Positions 46,478 through 57,321 of a DNA stretch of 64,000 bases are shown in pieces. The DNA lies in NCBI GenBank assembly GCA_902806575.1, contig CADCXD010000002.1:3472001-3536000 (forward strand), in the 5' to 3' direction. This DNA comes from Jackrogersella multiformis. Taxonomy: Eukaryota; Ascomycota; Sordariomycetes; Xylariales; Hypoxylaceae. The position numbers were made by a program, and so were the translations under genes. A model generated the notes under the pieces. That model made no database searches, was not told the DNA's origin, and saw only the letters and a program-made list of their open reading frames with translations. Position 1 is the stretch's first letter, and each line of letters opens with the position of its first letter.

Positions 46478-47709
46478 GGTGGCGACGATTTGTGGTTGTG
46501 GTGGATTAGAGGAGGGTTGGTGTCGGTGATATCGGTGACGTTTTTGTGAATTGTGAAGGTTTAGAAAAGAGGGATTTGCGAGTGGTCTGATTTGAGGACG
46601 GCTCCCGGAGCTTGGGACACTTCCAAGGTTGGGACTTGCTTGCTCCTGATACCCGATTGCCAAGAGTTCTTTCCCCCACCGTTGTTAGTCAGCAGTTCTT
46701 TTATCTTTCCCGCTCTATTATTACACAGGTAGTTCTGCAAATTCTAATTACCTAAGGTAAATAGTCACATGATCTCCGTACAACTGTGCTACCAAGGTGG
46801 TGTGACAATCAACTTCCAAAGTTCTAGAGATGGTGACATTTTCATTTTCATTTTCATTTTCTGAGTTACATCCATTCGAGCACTTGAGTTGTTTTATACC
46901 CCACATTAAAATCCTAGCAAGCGAAACAACATTGAATAAAAAAAACTATCAATCACGTTGCATACATATTTCTCACCTGCTTTCCCGCATACATGGTACA
47001 CACATATATGCAAGAAAGTGTGCGTTGGCAGGAGTTGAGATCTTTACTTTCTACACTTTCAATCATATACATCTTTCGGCGGCAGTCTAGACCGTGGCAG
47101 TACCGATAGCCTAGATTACACCTTCACCAAATCATTGCCTCAGATGGATAGCAAGGCACACATCTCATCTCAATGTGAGAAAAGGACATGTGCAGCCAAT
47201 ACTGAGGTCTTCTGACTTCCAACCTTCTCTGCTGCCTATACTCGCATTACCGGGCCATTGGACAACAACGTGGCGCAGACATGGCTATTTCATGCATGTC
47301 CTCTTCAACGGCAAGATGCCCAAACAGTGGCGATGCGTCGCTAATGACTACCTATGTCGGACACCTTTAGATGATGACAAAGATAATGGCGAGGAATATC
47401 CAGCAAACGTGGTCTTCGACTCATTATGATAACGCCACAATACCGGCCCGGGTATTAAGAATACTGTGATGTATGAAACAATCACATACTCTACAGTTAC
47501 GAGACAGCAGATCTAGGTAATGTTCAAGTTGATCAGATTACATATATGTGGCATCTGATAAGGATAGTCCTCGACTTAACATGTATGTGTGTATGTACGC
47601 CAGCCAACACCAACACAATCTACCAGTAACCAGTCTCCTCTCTGTCTATCTAGGAGTTTCCCGCGCGGGAGGGACCGAAGCCACATACCCACGTGGACAC
47701 TATATTCAC
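46478..47709. other. Intergenic, no confident gene
   Basis: Promoter of COX4 and 3' flank of the Nudix gene. It includes a (CATTTT)n hexamer run at 46837-46861. A short plus-strand frame at 47175-47429 (…GKMPKQWRCVANDYLCRTPL…) looks slightly protein-like and might be an exon or relic, but nothing joins to it convincingly. Confidence 0.5.
46837..46861. repeat. (CATTTT)n hexamer repeat
   Basis: Four tandem CATTTT units in non-coding DNA upstream of COX4. Confidence 0.85.
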
Positions 47710-48279
47710 TCAAGGCTTTTCTCCCTTCTTCAGCTGGAAAGCATCATAGACTGCCTGCCGTTGCTCGTCAAACGTGTACTTGAATTCAACATCGCCACAC
47801 TTGCCACTCCTAGCCTCCTCTTCGGTAACCCATAAGAACGCCTGGTGCTCGTTCGGATCCAAAGTGACCTCGTACCCTCCCACCTCGGTCAGGAAGGAGT
47901 ACTTGCACATTCGCCATTTCCCCCTAATGAAGAACACATGGCCTTCACCAACGAGGGTATGGATAGATTTGGCGCGCAGCCCACTCTCCTCCCACAGCTC
48001 ACGCGCTACACCATGCAGCAGAGACTCGTCCTCCAAGTCACATGCTCCTCCTGGTATCTCCCACAGATGTGGCAGTGAATCATGAGCCGCGCGTTGCACG
48101 AGGAGCAATTTCCCATCGGGGTTGAAGACGAAGGCGCCGACGGCTATCCCATCGAATTCCGGATGGGCAATCAGATATTCCTTCAGGGACAGCTTGAAGC
48201 TAGCCACGGAGGGTGGAGAGGAGAAGGTTATTGGCGGCAATGGTGCAAATTCCGAAGATGCTCCTTTTAGTTCACCCAT
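47710..48279 (-). CDS. Nudix hydrolase (MutT-like)
   Basis: A single-exon 189-aa protein. The Nudix fold begins at AVGAFVFNPDGKLLLVQRA (about 46-64), followed by LWEIPGGACDLEDE. The Nudix box spans about residues 77-101 and ends RELWEESGL, with the metal-binding Glu residues of REL-x-EE present. Counting back to the second Gly of PGG, the spacing is one residue longer than the classical G-x5-E; the core REUxEExGU is intact. The family hydrolyses nucleoside diphosphates linked to another moiety; the substrate cannot be read from sequence. The final FDEQRQAVYDAFQ is typical of fungal MutT-like proteins. No signal peptide or membrane segment, so it is likely cytosolic. Confidence 0.92.
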   Translation of the reverse strand: MGELKGASSEFAPLPPITFSSPPSVASFKLSLKEYLIAHPEFDGIAVGAFVFNPDGKLLLVQRAAHDSLPHLWEIPGGACDLEDESLLHGVARELWEESGLRAKSIHTLVGEGHVFFIRGKWRMCKYSFLTEVGGYEVTLDPNEHQAFLWVTEEEARSGKCGDVEFKYTFDEQRQAVYDAFQLKKGEKP

Positions 48280-49422
48280 CTTTTAAGTGGTTACGGTATA
48301 CTTCGTAGAGAGCTTGGTAGAAAAGTTGAGATCTTGTAGAGTAAGCAGGTCTGGTTCTTTGGGCTGCCTGGGTGGTGTTGCAAATTCTGCTGGCCTAGCG
48401 CGGCCATTGAGGGTGATAGTCCAGTATTATATACCTACCTGGTAGGAGACGGAAAAGGGATCCAGCCCCGAATTGATCGCTCGTCCTTGCCATGACCGAA
48501 GAGTAATCGGGGTTATCGGCTAGTCAACTATTCTGGAAATGACCAGTCAGAATCCGAAACCATCCCTTTTAGGCCCCTCATGTAAGACGGGGTGAGGCTG
48601 AACAGAGTGGACAAAAGGACGGAAGCCTTCGGGGCTTCATATTCTGCCCCGGTCCCACATATCACTAGCTTTCATGGCGGAGTTGTCAGGTATCCAAAAG
48701 TTTCAGGCAACTATTGTTAAATGTAGCAACCTGGTCGACCATGTTTGGGGGGACCCACTAAACGACGATGGTTTCAGGGGCATCACAAAGACAACAAAAA
48801 AGCCTGCTCTAAAAAGATGGGCTACTGCGGGTGTCTTACCCGCGCTAAACGGTCTGTCTGGAGCTGGAGGGAGATGTTGGAGTAGGTATGAAGACTGATG
48901 TGCAGTTGTGATGTGCAGTTGTGGGTGCAGCCAAGCAGGGTGGCGTTTTGTCGACATCGTCCCGCCATGATCGATAATTAGATAAATCGATAGTTACCTA
49001 CGTATGTATAGGTAGATAAAGCGATAAGATAACATCATACCTAGGTACTTATATAAATGACTTACCTATGTTATAATATTATTCAAGTAGGTACTAGGTA
49101 GTCTGCTAGGTTAGGTTTTGCATGGATTCTAAGGTTTTCTTTAGTCTCGCTTGTAACTACATACGCTCCTAGCCTATCAGATATCGGATATTTAGCTCTT
49201 TACCTAGGTAGATATGGCTGGTGTGATAGCTACATATGTACATAGTAGGTACAATTTGTCACTGCCCAAGCGGTTTAGTCGCACAATTACCACCAAACTC
49301 TTCTCACTTCCTTCACCTCTAATAACCATCAAGTCATAGACACCTCCATTAACCTTACCTACCTAGGTTGTGAGGTGGTCACTGGTGACCTGAAGATAAT
49401 ACATACAATAAATACATACAAC
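48280..49422. other. Divergent promoter region, no gene seen
   Basis: Separates the minus-strand Nudix gene from the plus-strand DUF6604 gene. The region from 48960 on is AT-rich with several TACCTAGG motifs. A frame at 48674-48898 has no protein-like support. Confidence 0.55.
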
Positions 49423-52401
49423 ATGGCCACCCATAATACCTATCTCGCATACAAGCGGGACACACGTCATCTGCTATACTGGATGATTCATGCCTCGAAC
49501 AGCATCGTCAAGTCTCTGTCCGCTCAAGAAGATGCCGATGATTCTCTAAGCTTAAACAATACCGGACAGACCACTGTGTCTGGTCTCATTTCCATGTCTA
49601 AACTTATCGCGAAGCACGCCAATCCCGTCCCGACCCTCATATACCGTTTGTTACGCTCAGTTATTGAAGCACGATCTACATACTTCTCAATGCATCAGCA
49701 GATGACCACCAATAAGCTGGATCCTGAACTTGAGAAGAACAACGCTTCACATAAGTATTTCTTCGATGCATTGACCCAGATCTTTCAGGTCCCAGGAGGT
49801 GAAACGTGAGAATCCGACCAAAAGTCTGGAAACGCAGAGCCTGAAAGTGGAGATACCGTTGAAGATGTAATCTTCAACAACAAATTCTCCTCACTGAATA
49901 TCCACGATCCAGAAAAAGCTGGAGAGGAGGACGAGGATGATTCCGATCAAGAGATTCCCACTACATCAACCACCAGAAGACAACAACCGAAGCCCGGGAA
50001 AGGCAAGAAAGGGAAAAAGGGTAAGAAGCAGAAGAAGAAGCAGAAGCCAGCTACAGCCAAGGAAGCCAGCCTGGATGACGTCCCCTTGGAAAGCTACCGT
50101 ATCATTCAAGATAAAGAAGGAATCATGACTGACTATCTTATGGCTGTCTACGGGCTCTGGGCTGAGTGGGCTGACCTTCGGTCTTACCTGCAACATCTTT
50201 GGCGTGAGGTCGCCTACGACGGCCTCAACAGCGCAGTCGCCGGAGAGTTATCTAACATAGCCATTGCAATGGTCAAAAGAACCGAGTCTGCCATCTTCGT
50301 CGATTTTCCTGGTCACGAATCATATGAGACAGTCATGCAAACCGTCGCACGCGGTAACGTAGAAAAAATTCAAGGCAACTTCGCAGTTACTCTGTACAAC
50401 AAAAGCCAAAGTTCGGCAACGGGCGAAGGAGTCTTACAAGCAGTCAAAGAAACGGAAATAGATGTCAAGGAGCAGCTACTGGTTCATGCGTATAAGGACC
50501 TCCTTGACTTCGTGACAGACTTTCAGAAAACTCGCAGCGGGAAACCCACTAATTCCATGATGGCCGAGATACGGGATTGGCATCCCAACTTTGATATTCA
50601 ACGTTCCAGTAAGGAGCAGAGGATCAAATGGCGCAGATCATATACTATCAACTGGCTCTACGATCTGGTCAATGTCTTCTCTTCTATCGTCGTACAACGC
50701 AACACGATGAAGGGAGAACATCACGTATATGAAAGGGTGAACTGGTCTACCAACGGACCGTGGAACAATCATAGAAGGCTGTACGGCCTGAACGAGTTCG
50801 CAGGCATCGTCACTTCTCTCGCGATGCAGAAGCCCGGGACGGATATTCGTCATAAAATCCTACCCCATCATGTATTCCAGCTTCAATGTATCGTCGACGC
50901 CATGACGGTATCCCGTGGTTGGTCTATAACTGGCCTTTTGGGCCATGTTATAAATGCGCCGGCACCAGAATTTCGCCCAAGACGAGACGTGGACCTGTTT
51001 CTAGACCGAGAGAACGAAAGGGAAGGTACAGGATACCTGGACGGCGTATACACTCTAAACCAGATACTTGAACAGGATGCTGCGCGCCAAGGTAATAGCA
51101 ATCGGTATAAGCACCAGATGGAGTTACTCGAGGAGATTCAGTATGATTTCGTCAACTGGCTTGGGGAATCTAAATATATGTCCGGATTGACGACTATCCC
51201 TCCATCCCGTTTCTCTAACACGAACTCAAATGGACTCTGGGAATATTCTCCGTTTCTATGCGGTGTGGGGTTGATGGAAGGCCTAGAACTTGCTTACGCC
51301 ACGAGCATGGCAGTATGGGATCGGATGCCTGAACCCATCATGCTCATACACCTACATAACATGCTTGTGCAAAAAGGCTATATTGCCGAGCCCGTTGGCT
51401 TGTATACAACTTTGGAGAGCCTCTTTCCAGCCGCATTCTTTGCCGACGGCAAAATACTATCTTCTCATTTCCGCGAGGCCTTTATGGCAAGAGTTGACGA
51501 GACTAACACGCGCCGTGCCACTTTCGAGCGGCGCGCTATTGTTAGGACAGCTGCCCGCACATCTGCAGATGTTCACGCGGTGTTCAACATGGACGCGAAT
51601 CATTTCTTCAAGACCAAACCAATCCTAATGCTCTTCCGCCAGGCTGATTGGAATGTTGAGCCTATTCCCAAAGAGGACATTTCTATCAATTCCATACTAT
51701 CTATGCTACGCATTGCTTATACGAAACTAATAGTCGACCCAGTGACGGGCGAGAGAAAGCTAGAGGACACAGATCTAGTTCGTCGCTCCAAAGCGGCTGG
51801 CATGCATGAGGAATTTCTAATCAACATGTCTTCACTTCTGCACCAAATGAAGTCTGCTACTCATGGTCCTATGCCTGAAGAACTCAAGGCTGCGCTCCCA
51901 GACGGATATTCTGATGCGTTTGACTCCCCACATAAGATGAGAAAGGAGACGCGAGAACATAAAACGAGCAAACACAGAGATATTGATATTTCAGGACGCG
52001 AACTGCTAGAGATCCTACAGTTGGATATCATCCGCGAAATCTGCGCAGATCGGCCTCTGCTGAGTCTCAATTACGTCTGGGTCACGACGGTATTCATAGT
52101 CTTATTCATGATGATAGAAGCGAAACTAAAGGAGCTGAGAAACCCCCTCTACATACGGGCATACGAAACAGGGGGCCCGCTGAGTCGCGAGAAGCGGTTG
52201 GCATTAACGATGCTAGCATTATCCGAGCAGGATGACGAGTGCTTGAAAACGATAGCCGAGGCATTCCAGACTCCGAGAGCTGGATTTATGAACCACGTCT
52301 ACTGGAAAGATCTCGACACGATGTCAAGTAGAACGGAAAAGATGGACCGGGATAAGGCCCAATACGAGCAAACCGGGCCCGATCGCTGTGCTGTGATGTA
52401 G
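49423..52401 (+). CDS. DUF6604-type large fungal protein with C-terminal CaaX box and internal TGA
   Basis: One reading frame runs from ATG 49423 to 52401 but is interrupted by TGA at 49807-49809. The sequence on both sides belongs together: TYLAYKRDTRHLLYWM at the N-terminus, FNNKFSSLNIHDPEKA just after the stop, then an acidic block and a Lys-rich block. SYRIIQDKEGIMTDYLMAVY and a long helical body of ~770 aa follow. A 42-nt intron (49806-49847, GTGAGA...AAAG) would remove the stop and keep frame, giving 978 aa; otherwise the gene carries one nonsense codon. The domain layout matches fungal DUF6604 proteins (my recollection), whose function is unknown. The protein ends in DRCAVM, where CAVM fits a CaaX farnesylation box. 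A hydrophobic stretch near VTTVFIVLFMMIEA may be a buried helix or a membrane segment. Confidence 0.82.
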
Positions 52402-54168
52402 AGAGGCAGAATGGCCTGTATTGATAACACTACTCTGAGCGGTTTCAACTAGATAAAATTGAAGATGGCGAATGATGGAGCGGGGCAGGTCAGAGCCGAG
52501 GGCTCCGGGCCGATCTTCATACATATGTCGTTGTCTGCGCGCCGAAGAATGTATTTTGGGTCTCCGAGAGCACGGTGTGATCTTGAGTCGATCAACAGCT
52601 ACCTGTCCATGTAGAGGTTGTTGTAGAATGCGTACATTAGGATCTGTGGCTCCTATAACGGGTAACGTGGGGTTTGTTTGCATGTGAGACACGACGGGAA
52701 GGTCGAGACGAACCGGCCCAGCCCACACAGCAGAAACATGCGTGAAATGCGACCAACGGAGCTCTGCCTAGCAGCCTACCTGACAAATTGACGACGAAGA
52801 AATTATATACCTAGTATTTTGAGATATGTGCCTAGGTATCTACCTCACTTCAAGACGCCTATAAAACCGCTGTCTAGGCTTCAAGGAATATAAATAAAAA
52901 GCTATCGCCTTTTGACTCAAGTGGTGGCTTATTAGTTCGTCGTAAAGAGATTCTCCAGGAACGAAACAGAGGGGAAAATCCGAAAAAATAACGATGGAAC
53001 TAACGTAAAACGGGAAAATGCCTAACTCACCTGGGTATTTGAGATCTTGGCAACTCCTCGTATCGTGGCTCGTGCCACCCCCTTAGAACCATAGATCCCT
53101 GAGGCCGGAGGGATCGTGGTTTTGTCTTTTATTTGGGGCTTGATGCGGCTGGGCCTGGCCTTATGGAGTAATAGCTGAGAAGGGCGTGGAGTTTCTACCT
53201 ACTACGTACCTGGCGAACTTCACAAATAGACGAAACCATGAAGTTTTGGTTTGATCGCCTCTGCTCGAATATTTTATCGTTCGATAAACACGTTTTATTC
53301 GAGAAGAACCAAGTAAGATGCCTAGTGTTATTCGACCCGAGGTTTTATGCGATATTATAATGAATTAGGCCCTTAGTTGTTGGTCGAGGGCGACTTGGTA
53401 TTCACAAAACCTCCAGGGGGTTACCTCACATATGTGGTAATAGATGCCTCAAGTTGCACTGAAACCCCGTTGCTAATTACTAAAGAGATATCGGCTCAAT
53501 ATGCCAATGTGTAGCTAGGGTTGTCATTGGCGATGCCCAGAGCCGCAACGGGTTTGGAACCCCTGCGCCATGCCCTTTGAAGATCTCGGCAATGGATAGC
53601 TAAGTCTGCTACCCTCGCCGGGCTCGTCTTGGAGCTGACGATGTTCTCCAATTGAATCTTCGTCAACGCTTCTTGTGATCTCCCTCTTATTTTCCTAGTT
53701 TGCTTGTCAGTTCTTGTCGGTTGTGGTTTAGGACTACGGCATTCTCTTTCTTTCTTTCCCCTTCTTGCTCTTCTAATATTGGCATCCGACCGGTCGGCTC
53801 CCGGCAATTCTATTCAGTTCTTCAATTTATATTTGATATTCTTTCCGGCCCTTCCTCGAGTTCTGCGCTCGTTGTCGTGCCGCCGTTCGTTTCCTCATTT
53901 GGGTATCTTAGAAGGGTATTTTTTTTTTTTCGCTCATTCGCTCATCAACTTCGACTGTTAGTTAGAACGGGACGGATAGAAAAATAGCCAGCTGCTGGGT
54001 CAGCGACAGATCGACCAGCAGCAGTAGTAGGCCCTAAGACGATCGTTTGGAATTCCACGTTCACGCCCCTCCGGATTTTGAAGTCGATCTATACTTTCTA
54101 CGCCGAGGTGGATTCATGCAGGGAGGGATTTTGGACGGTAGTTCTAAGACGCTCTGATCCTGCCAGAG
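52402..54168. other. Intergenic and leader of the aspartic protease gene
   Basis: No supported gene. The 53.64-53.95 kb stretch is strongly C/T-rich (TTTCTTTCTTTCCCC, T10 run) and is probably the promoter or transcription start region of the protease. Short frames here are composition-driven. Confidence 0.55.
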
Positions 54169-55838
54169 ATGGCAGTCCGACTCATCTTGTTCCTTCACCT
54201 GCTGATAGGAGCTTACTGCCATGCCTCTACACTTGAACGCCGCACAAATCACTATGTCAAGTTACCTGTCGTCCACTCCACGAATAAAAAGGTATTCTCA
54301 GACTTCGGCGACAGGCGAGCGATAACCACCGTGCCGCTTGCCAATAGATCTGACGTCGCATATTATGCGCAACGTTCGTAACCCCTACTCATTTATCGTG
54401 TATGCTGTACTAAGGTGTCAAAGTCGATATCGGCACGCCGCCGCAACAGGTCTATGTCCAATTGGATACGGGCTCGTTCGAGCTCTGGGTAAATCCCGAC
54501 TGCTCTGACCTCCAGGGCTCGGCAGATATCAGGTTCTGCCAGGCGGTGGGGCATTATGAACCGTCGTCGTCCTCCAGTGCCGTCCAAATAGCCGGCACGA
54601 AGACATTGCGGTACGGAATCGGTAGCGCCCAGATCCAATATGTCGCAGATAATATCGGCCTTGCCGGCACGAGTGAGTCCTTCGCCTAAATCCGTCATCG
54701 CGGGTTCGTGAACCTAACCTTGGACCAGGTGCGAAATTAAAAGGGGTTCAGTTCGGAGTCGCCACGGATACCGTTGACGAGTTTGCGGGAATCCTAGGAA
54801 TCGGCCACGGAATTAACGTGACCATCCGCTACAATAATTTTATAGACGAGTTGGAAGCCCAGGGGGTGACGGAGACGAAAGCGTTCAGCCTAGCGCTCGG
54901 CGGCAAGGATGAGCAGGAGGGTGTTGTAATCTTCGGTGGGCTGGACACCGGCAAGTTCACCGGTACCCTTCAAACGCTGCCGATCCTTCCCGCCGAAGAG
55001 TCCCCCGATGGGGTCCCCAGGTACTGGGTAAATATGACATCCTTGAGCCTCACTCCGCCCAGCGGCCAGACGAAGCTGTACGAGAACACTACGATGGGCG
55101 TCTTCCTCGACAGCGGCGCCACCCTCACCCTCCTGCCGACGAACCTAGCAAACCTGATCGCGGCAGACTTCGGCGCCGATGCCACAAACGCCAATGGATT
55201 CTATCCGGTCAGCTGCTCTCTCAACGACCTGCCGGGTACCCTCAACTTCGCCTTCAACGGCGTCACGATACGAGTGCCGTACAACGAGTTGGTCCGAGAG
55301 CTCCAGACGAGCTTCGGCACGCAGTGCTTCCTAGGTATCAGTCCGAGCGACGATTTCATCCTGCTCGGCGACACCATGCTGCGCTCTGCTTATGGTGAGT
55401 TAGCCTCCTACCTACCATACCTATAACCTAAGGAGAGATCCTTCCTAACCAGATCGGAACTAACCAAACCCCTTTTGTTCCCCTCCAGCCGTCTTCGACC
55501 AGACCAATGACGCCATCCACCTAGCCCAGTACGTGAACTGCGGCACGAACGAGATCGAGATCACGGCGCAGACGAACATGACGGCAATCAAAGGCGACTG
55601 CCCCGTGCCGGCCTCCAAAAACGCCGCGACCACTTCGAGCGCGAGCGGCTCCCCAACCGCAACCGTAAGCGGCACCCGAGCGCCGACGACCACGTCCACG
55701 TCCAGCATAAACGCGACCAGCGGCGCGGAGGGGGCAACGGCACCGGAGTCGTCGGGCTCCCGGGACCGGCTCGGTTGGTGCGCGGGGTCGGCGGTGGCCG
55801 CGTTCTGGGCCGCCGGGTTGTCGGGATATTGGCTTTGA
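54169..55838 (+). CDS. GPI-anchored pepsin-like aspartic protease (yapsin/OpsB type)
   Basis: Four exons (54169-54373, 54415-54672, 54729-55394, 55489-55838) give 492 aa. A signal peptide (MAVRLILFLHLLIGAYCHA) is followed by a short propeptide with ERR. The first catalytic motif is LDTGSFELWV with Asp86; the second is LDSGATLTLLP with Asp282. EFAGILGIGHG, ALGGKDEQEGVVIFGG and CFLGISPSDDFILLGDTMLRSAYAVFD (joined over the last intron) complete the A1 family pattern. A Ser/Thr-rich stalk (about 425-465) and a C-terminal hydrophobic tail after GSRDRLGW indicate GPI anchoring and wall or plasma membrane location. The first intron is only 41 nt. Likely role: cell-surface shedding or processing. Start chosen because it gives the only good signal peptide. 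Confidence 0.93.
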
Positions 55839-56749
55839 GATATCGGTGCTGTTAATAAGGTCTTGATGAGTTCGAATAAGCGATTGTTTATTTATTGCAC
55901 GAGAGGGCGTGGTTTATACCATGATCTGGTCCGTCGTGTGGTTTGAGTTTCTTCGTGCACTATGTGATTTCTTGGACGGCTGATTTTAATTGCTGGAAGT
56001 AGTGCTAGGAGCACCGCGCATTCCAAGGGTGAGGTAAGGAGTGTTTTATGACTAAGTCGAAGTTACACTCTTATGGCTCAGGTGCTGTATGGCGCCGATG
56101 TGTTGGGTAGGGCGAAGCTAGTCTTGTAGGATCAAGACAAAAGACAAATGAGAGTATATCCAAAGTTAGATTATCTTAAGTGAGATTGTTAGCTATAGGA
56201 GTAACCTACTCACGGTAAGGACAGGCTAGAGGGTTCGGGTATTCTAGCTGGAGGACGCCATTAGCCCCGGTGTGAATATCAGCAGCGTTGTGTACCTACC
56301 GGTCACCATTGTTTTCCTCGGAAGCCCTCATTCTCGTTAGATTACTTCCTATGTACGATGCTCTTAAGCTAACTAGAGCTAAGCTACCTAAGTAGAGCTA
56401 AAAGACCTAATATGAACGATGTGATCCCCGGTACTGCCGGACGAGCTTCATTGATCACGAAGGGGGCTTAGGGGGCTAGTATATCAAATATAGGTACCTA
56501 CCGAGAGATGAAGCAAACAACCGTTTGGTTTCTATCAAAATCTATTGACCTAGAGATATTCTTACCGTCTAGCCCGGTCTGTGATCAAATTTTATGAGGA
56601 CTACTACCAGTTATAACTATGTATTCCTTAGGTACATACCTTGAGAAAGGGGGGCGACGAGTTGCCATACACCATGACATTAATTCATTATCCGCCCATT
56701 CGCCACTTACCCCTTTTATCCAGTAGGTCTAGACATCTTATACAATCTA
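55839..56749. other. Intergenic, no gene seen
   Basis: AT-rich spacer after the protease gene; no supported frame. Confidence 0.55.
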
Positions 56750-57111
56750 ATCATCGTCAACCAAAAGCTGACCAGGCTCGACCTGCTGTGCTACTTGAAC
56801 CTCGAAGCTTTCTGCCGATGCCACCTCGGAGCCCTCACCGTGGTGACGAATCCTGACCCAGGGCCGTCGCACACCGCCACGTTCCGCGACATGCGTGAGT
56901 GACCGCTGCCGTGCCAGCATCCGCAACGCCCCCGGCTAGCAACACAGAGACCACTTCGGCTGCTGGTGTTCAGCAGGGATTTCTCGTCCGCGGCGCAGAG
57001 CCCCTTTCCGTTGAAGCTGTCGCGCTTTCCGACTTGACGAATCCGCTCGGCCTTTTCTGCTGGGACGGCTTCGGCGTCGGCGTAGAGAAGCACGAGTTGT
57101 TTGATATGTAG
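56750..57111 (+). pseudogene. GC-rich coding-like relic, unidentified
   Basis: A GC-rich island in an otherwise AT-rich spacer carries two protein-like blocks in different frames. The upstream block includes LLCYLNLEAFCRCHLGALTV and ends GPSHTATFRDM; the downstream block (56899-57111) includes FLVRGAEPLSVEAVALSDL and ends GVGVEKHELFDM. A GTGAGT follows the first block, but the only frame-restoring acceptor (CCAG) would make a 23-nt intron, too short to be real. It is best read as a broken gene or a gene with an unseen exon. The family is not recognised. Confidence 0.35.
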
Positions 57112-57321
57112 ATAATCACCAGAGCATTACAACGCCACGCGAATTCGCCCCTGTTGAACGGCGTATGATTGCGAGACATCGGAGTCCATCATGAGATAGG
57201 TACGGCGATGCGAATATGTGGTATCTTCGGAGTAAATACAAGTAATTACAAAAATGTACGCCCCGCGTAGATGGGTATCCCCCTCCTTATGCCCCTGTAT
57301 CCCCTTATGCTATGAGACTAC

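Noticed and set aside
53496..53987. Overlapping frames on both strands upstream of the protease
   Set aside because: They reflect the C/T-rich promoter (Ser/Phe/Leu-rich one way, Arg/Lys-rich the other).
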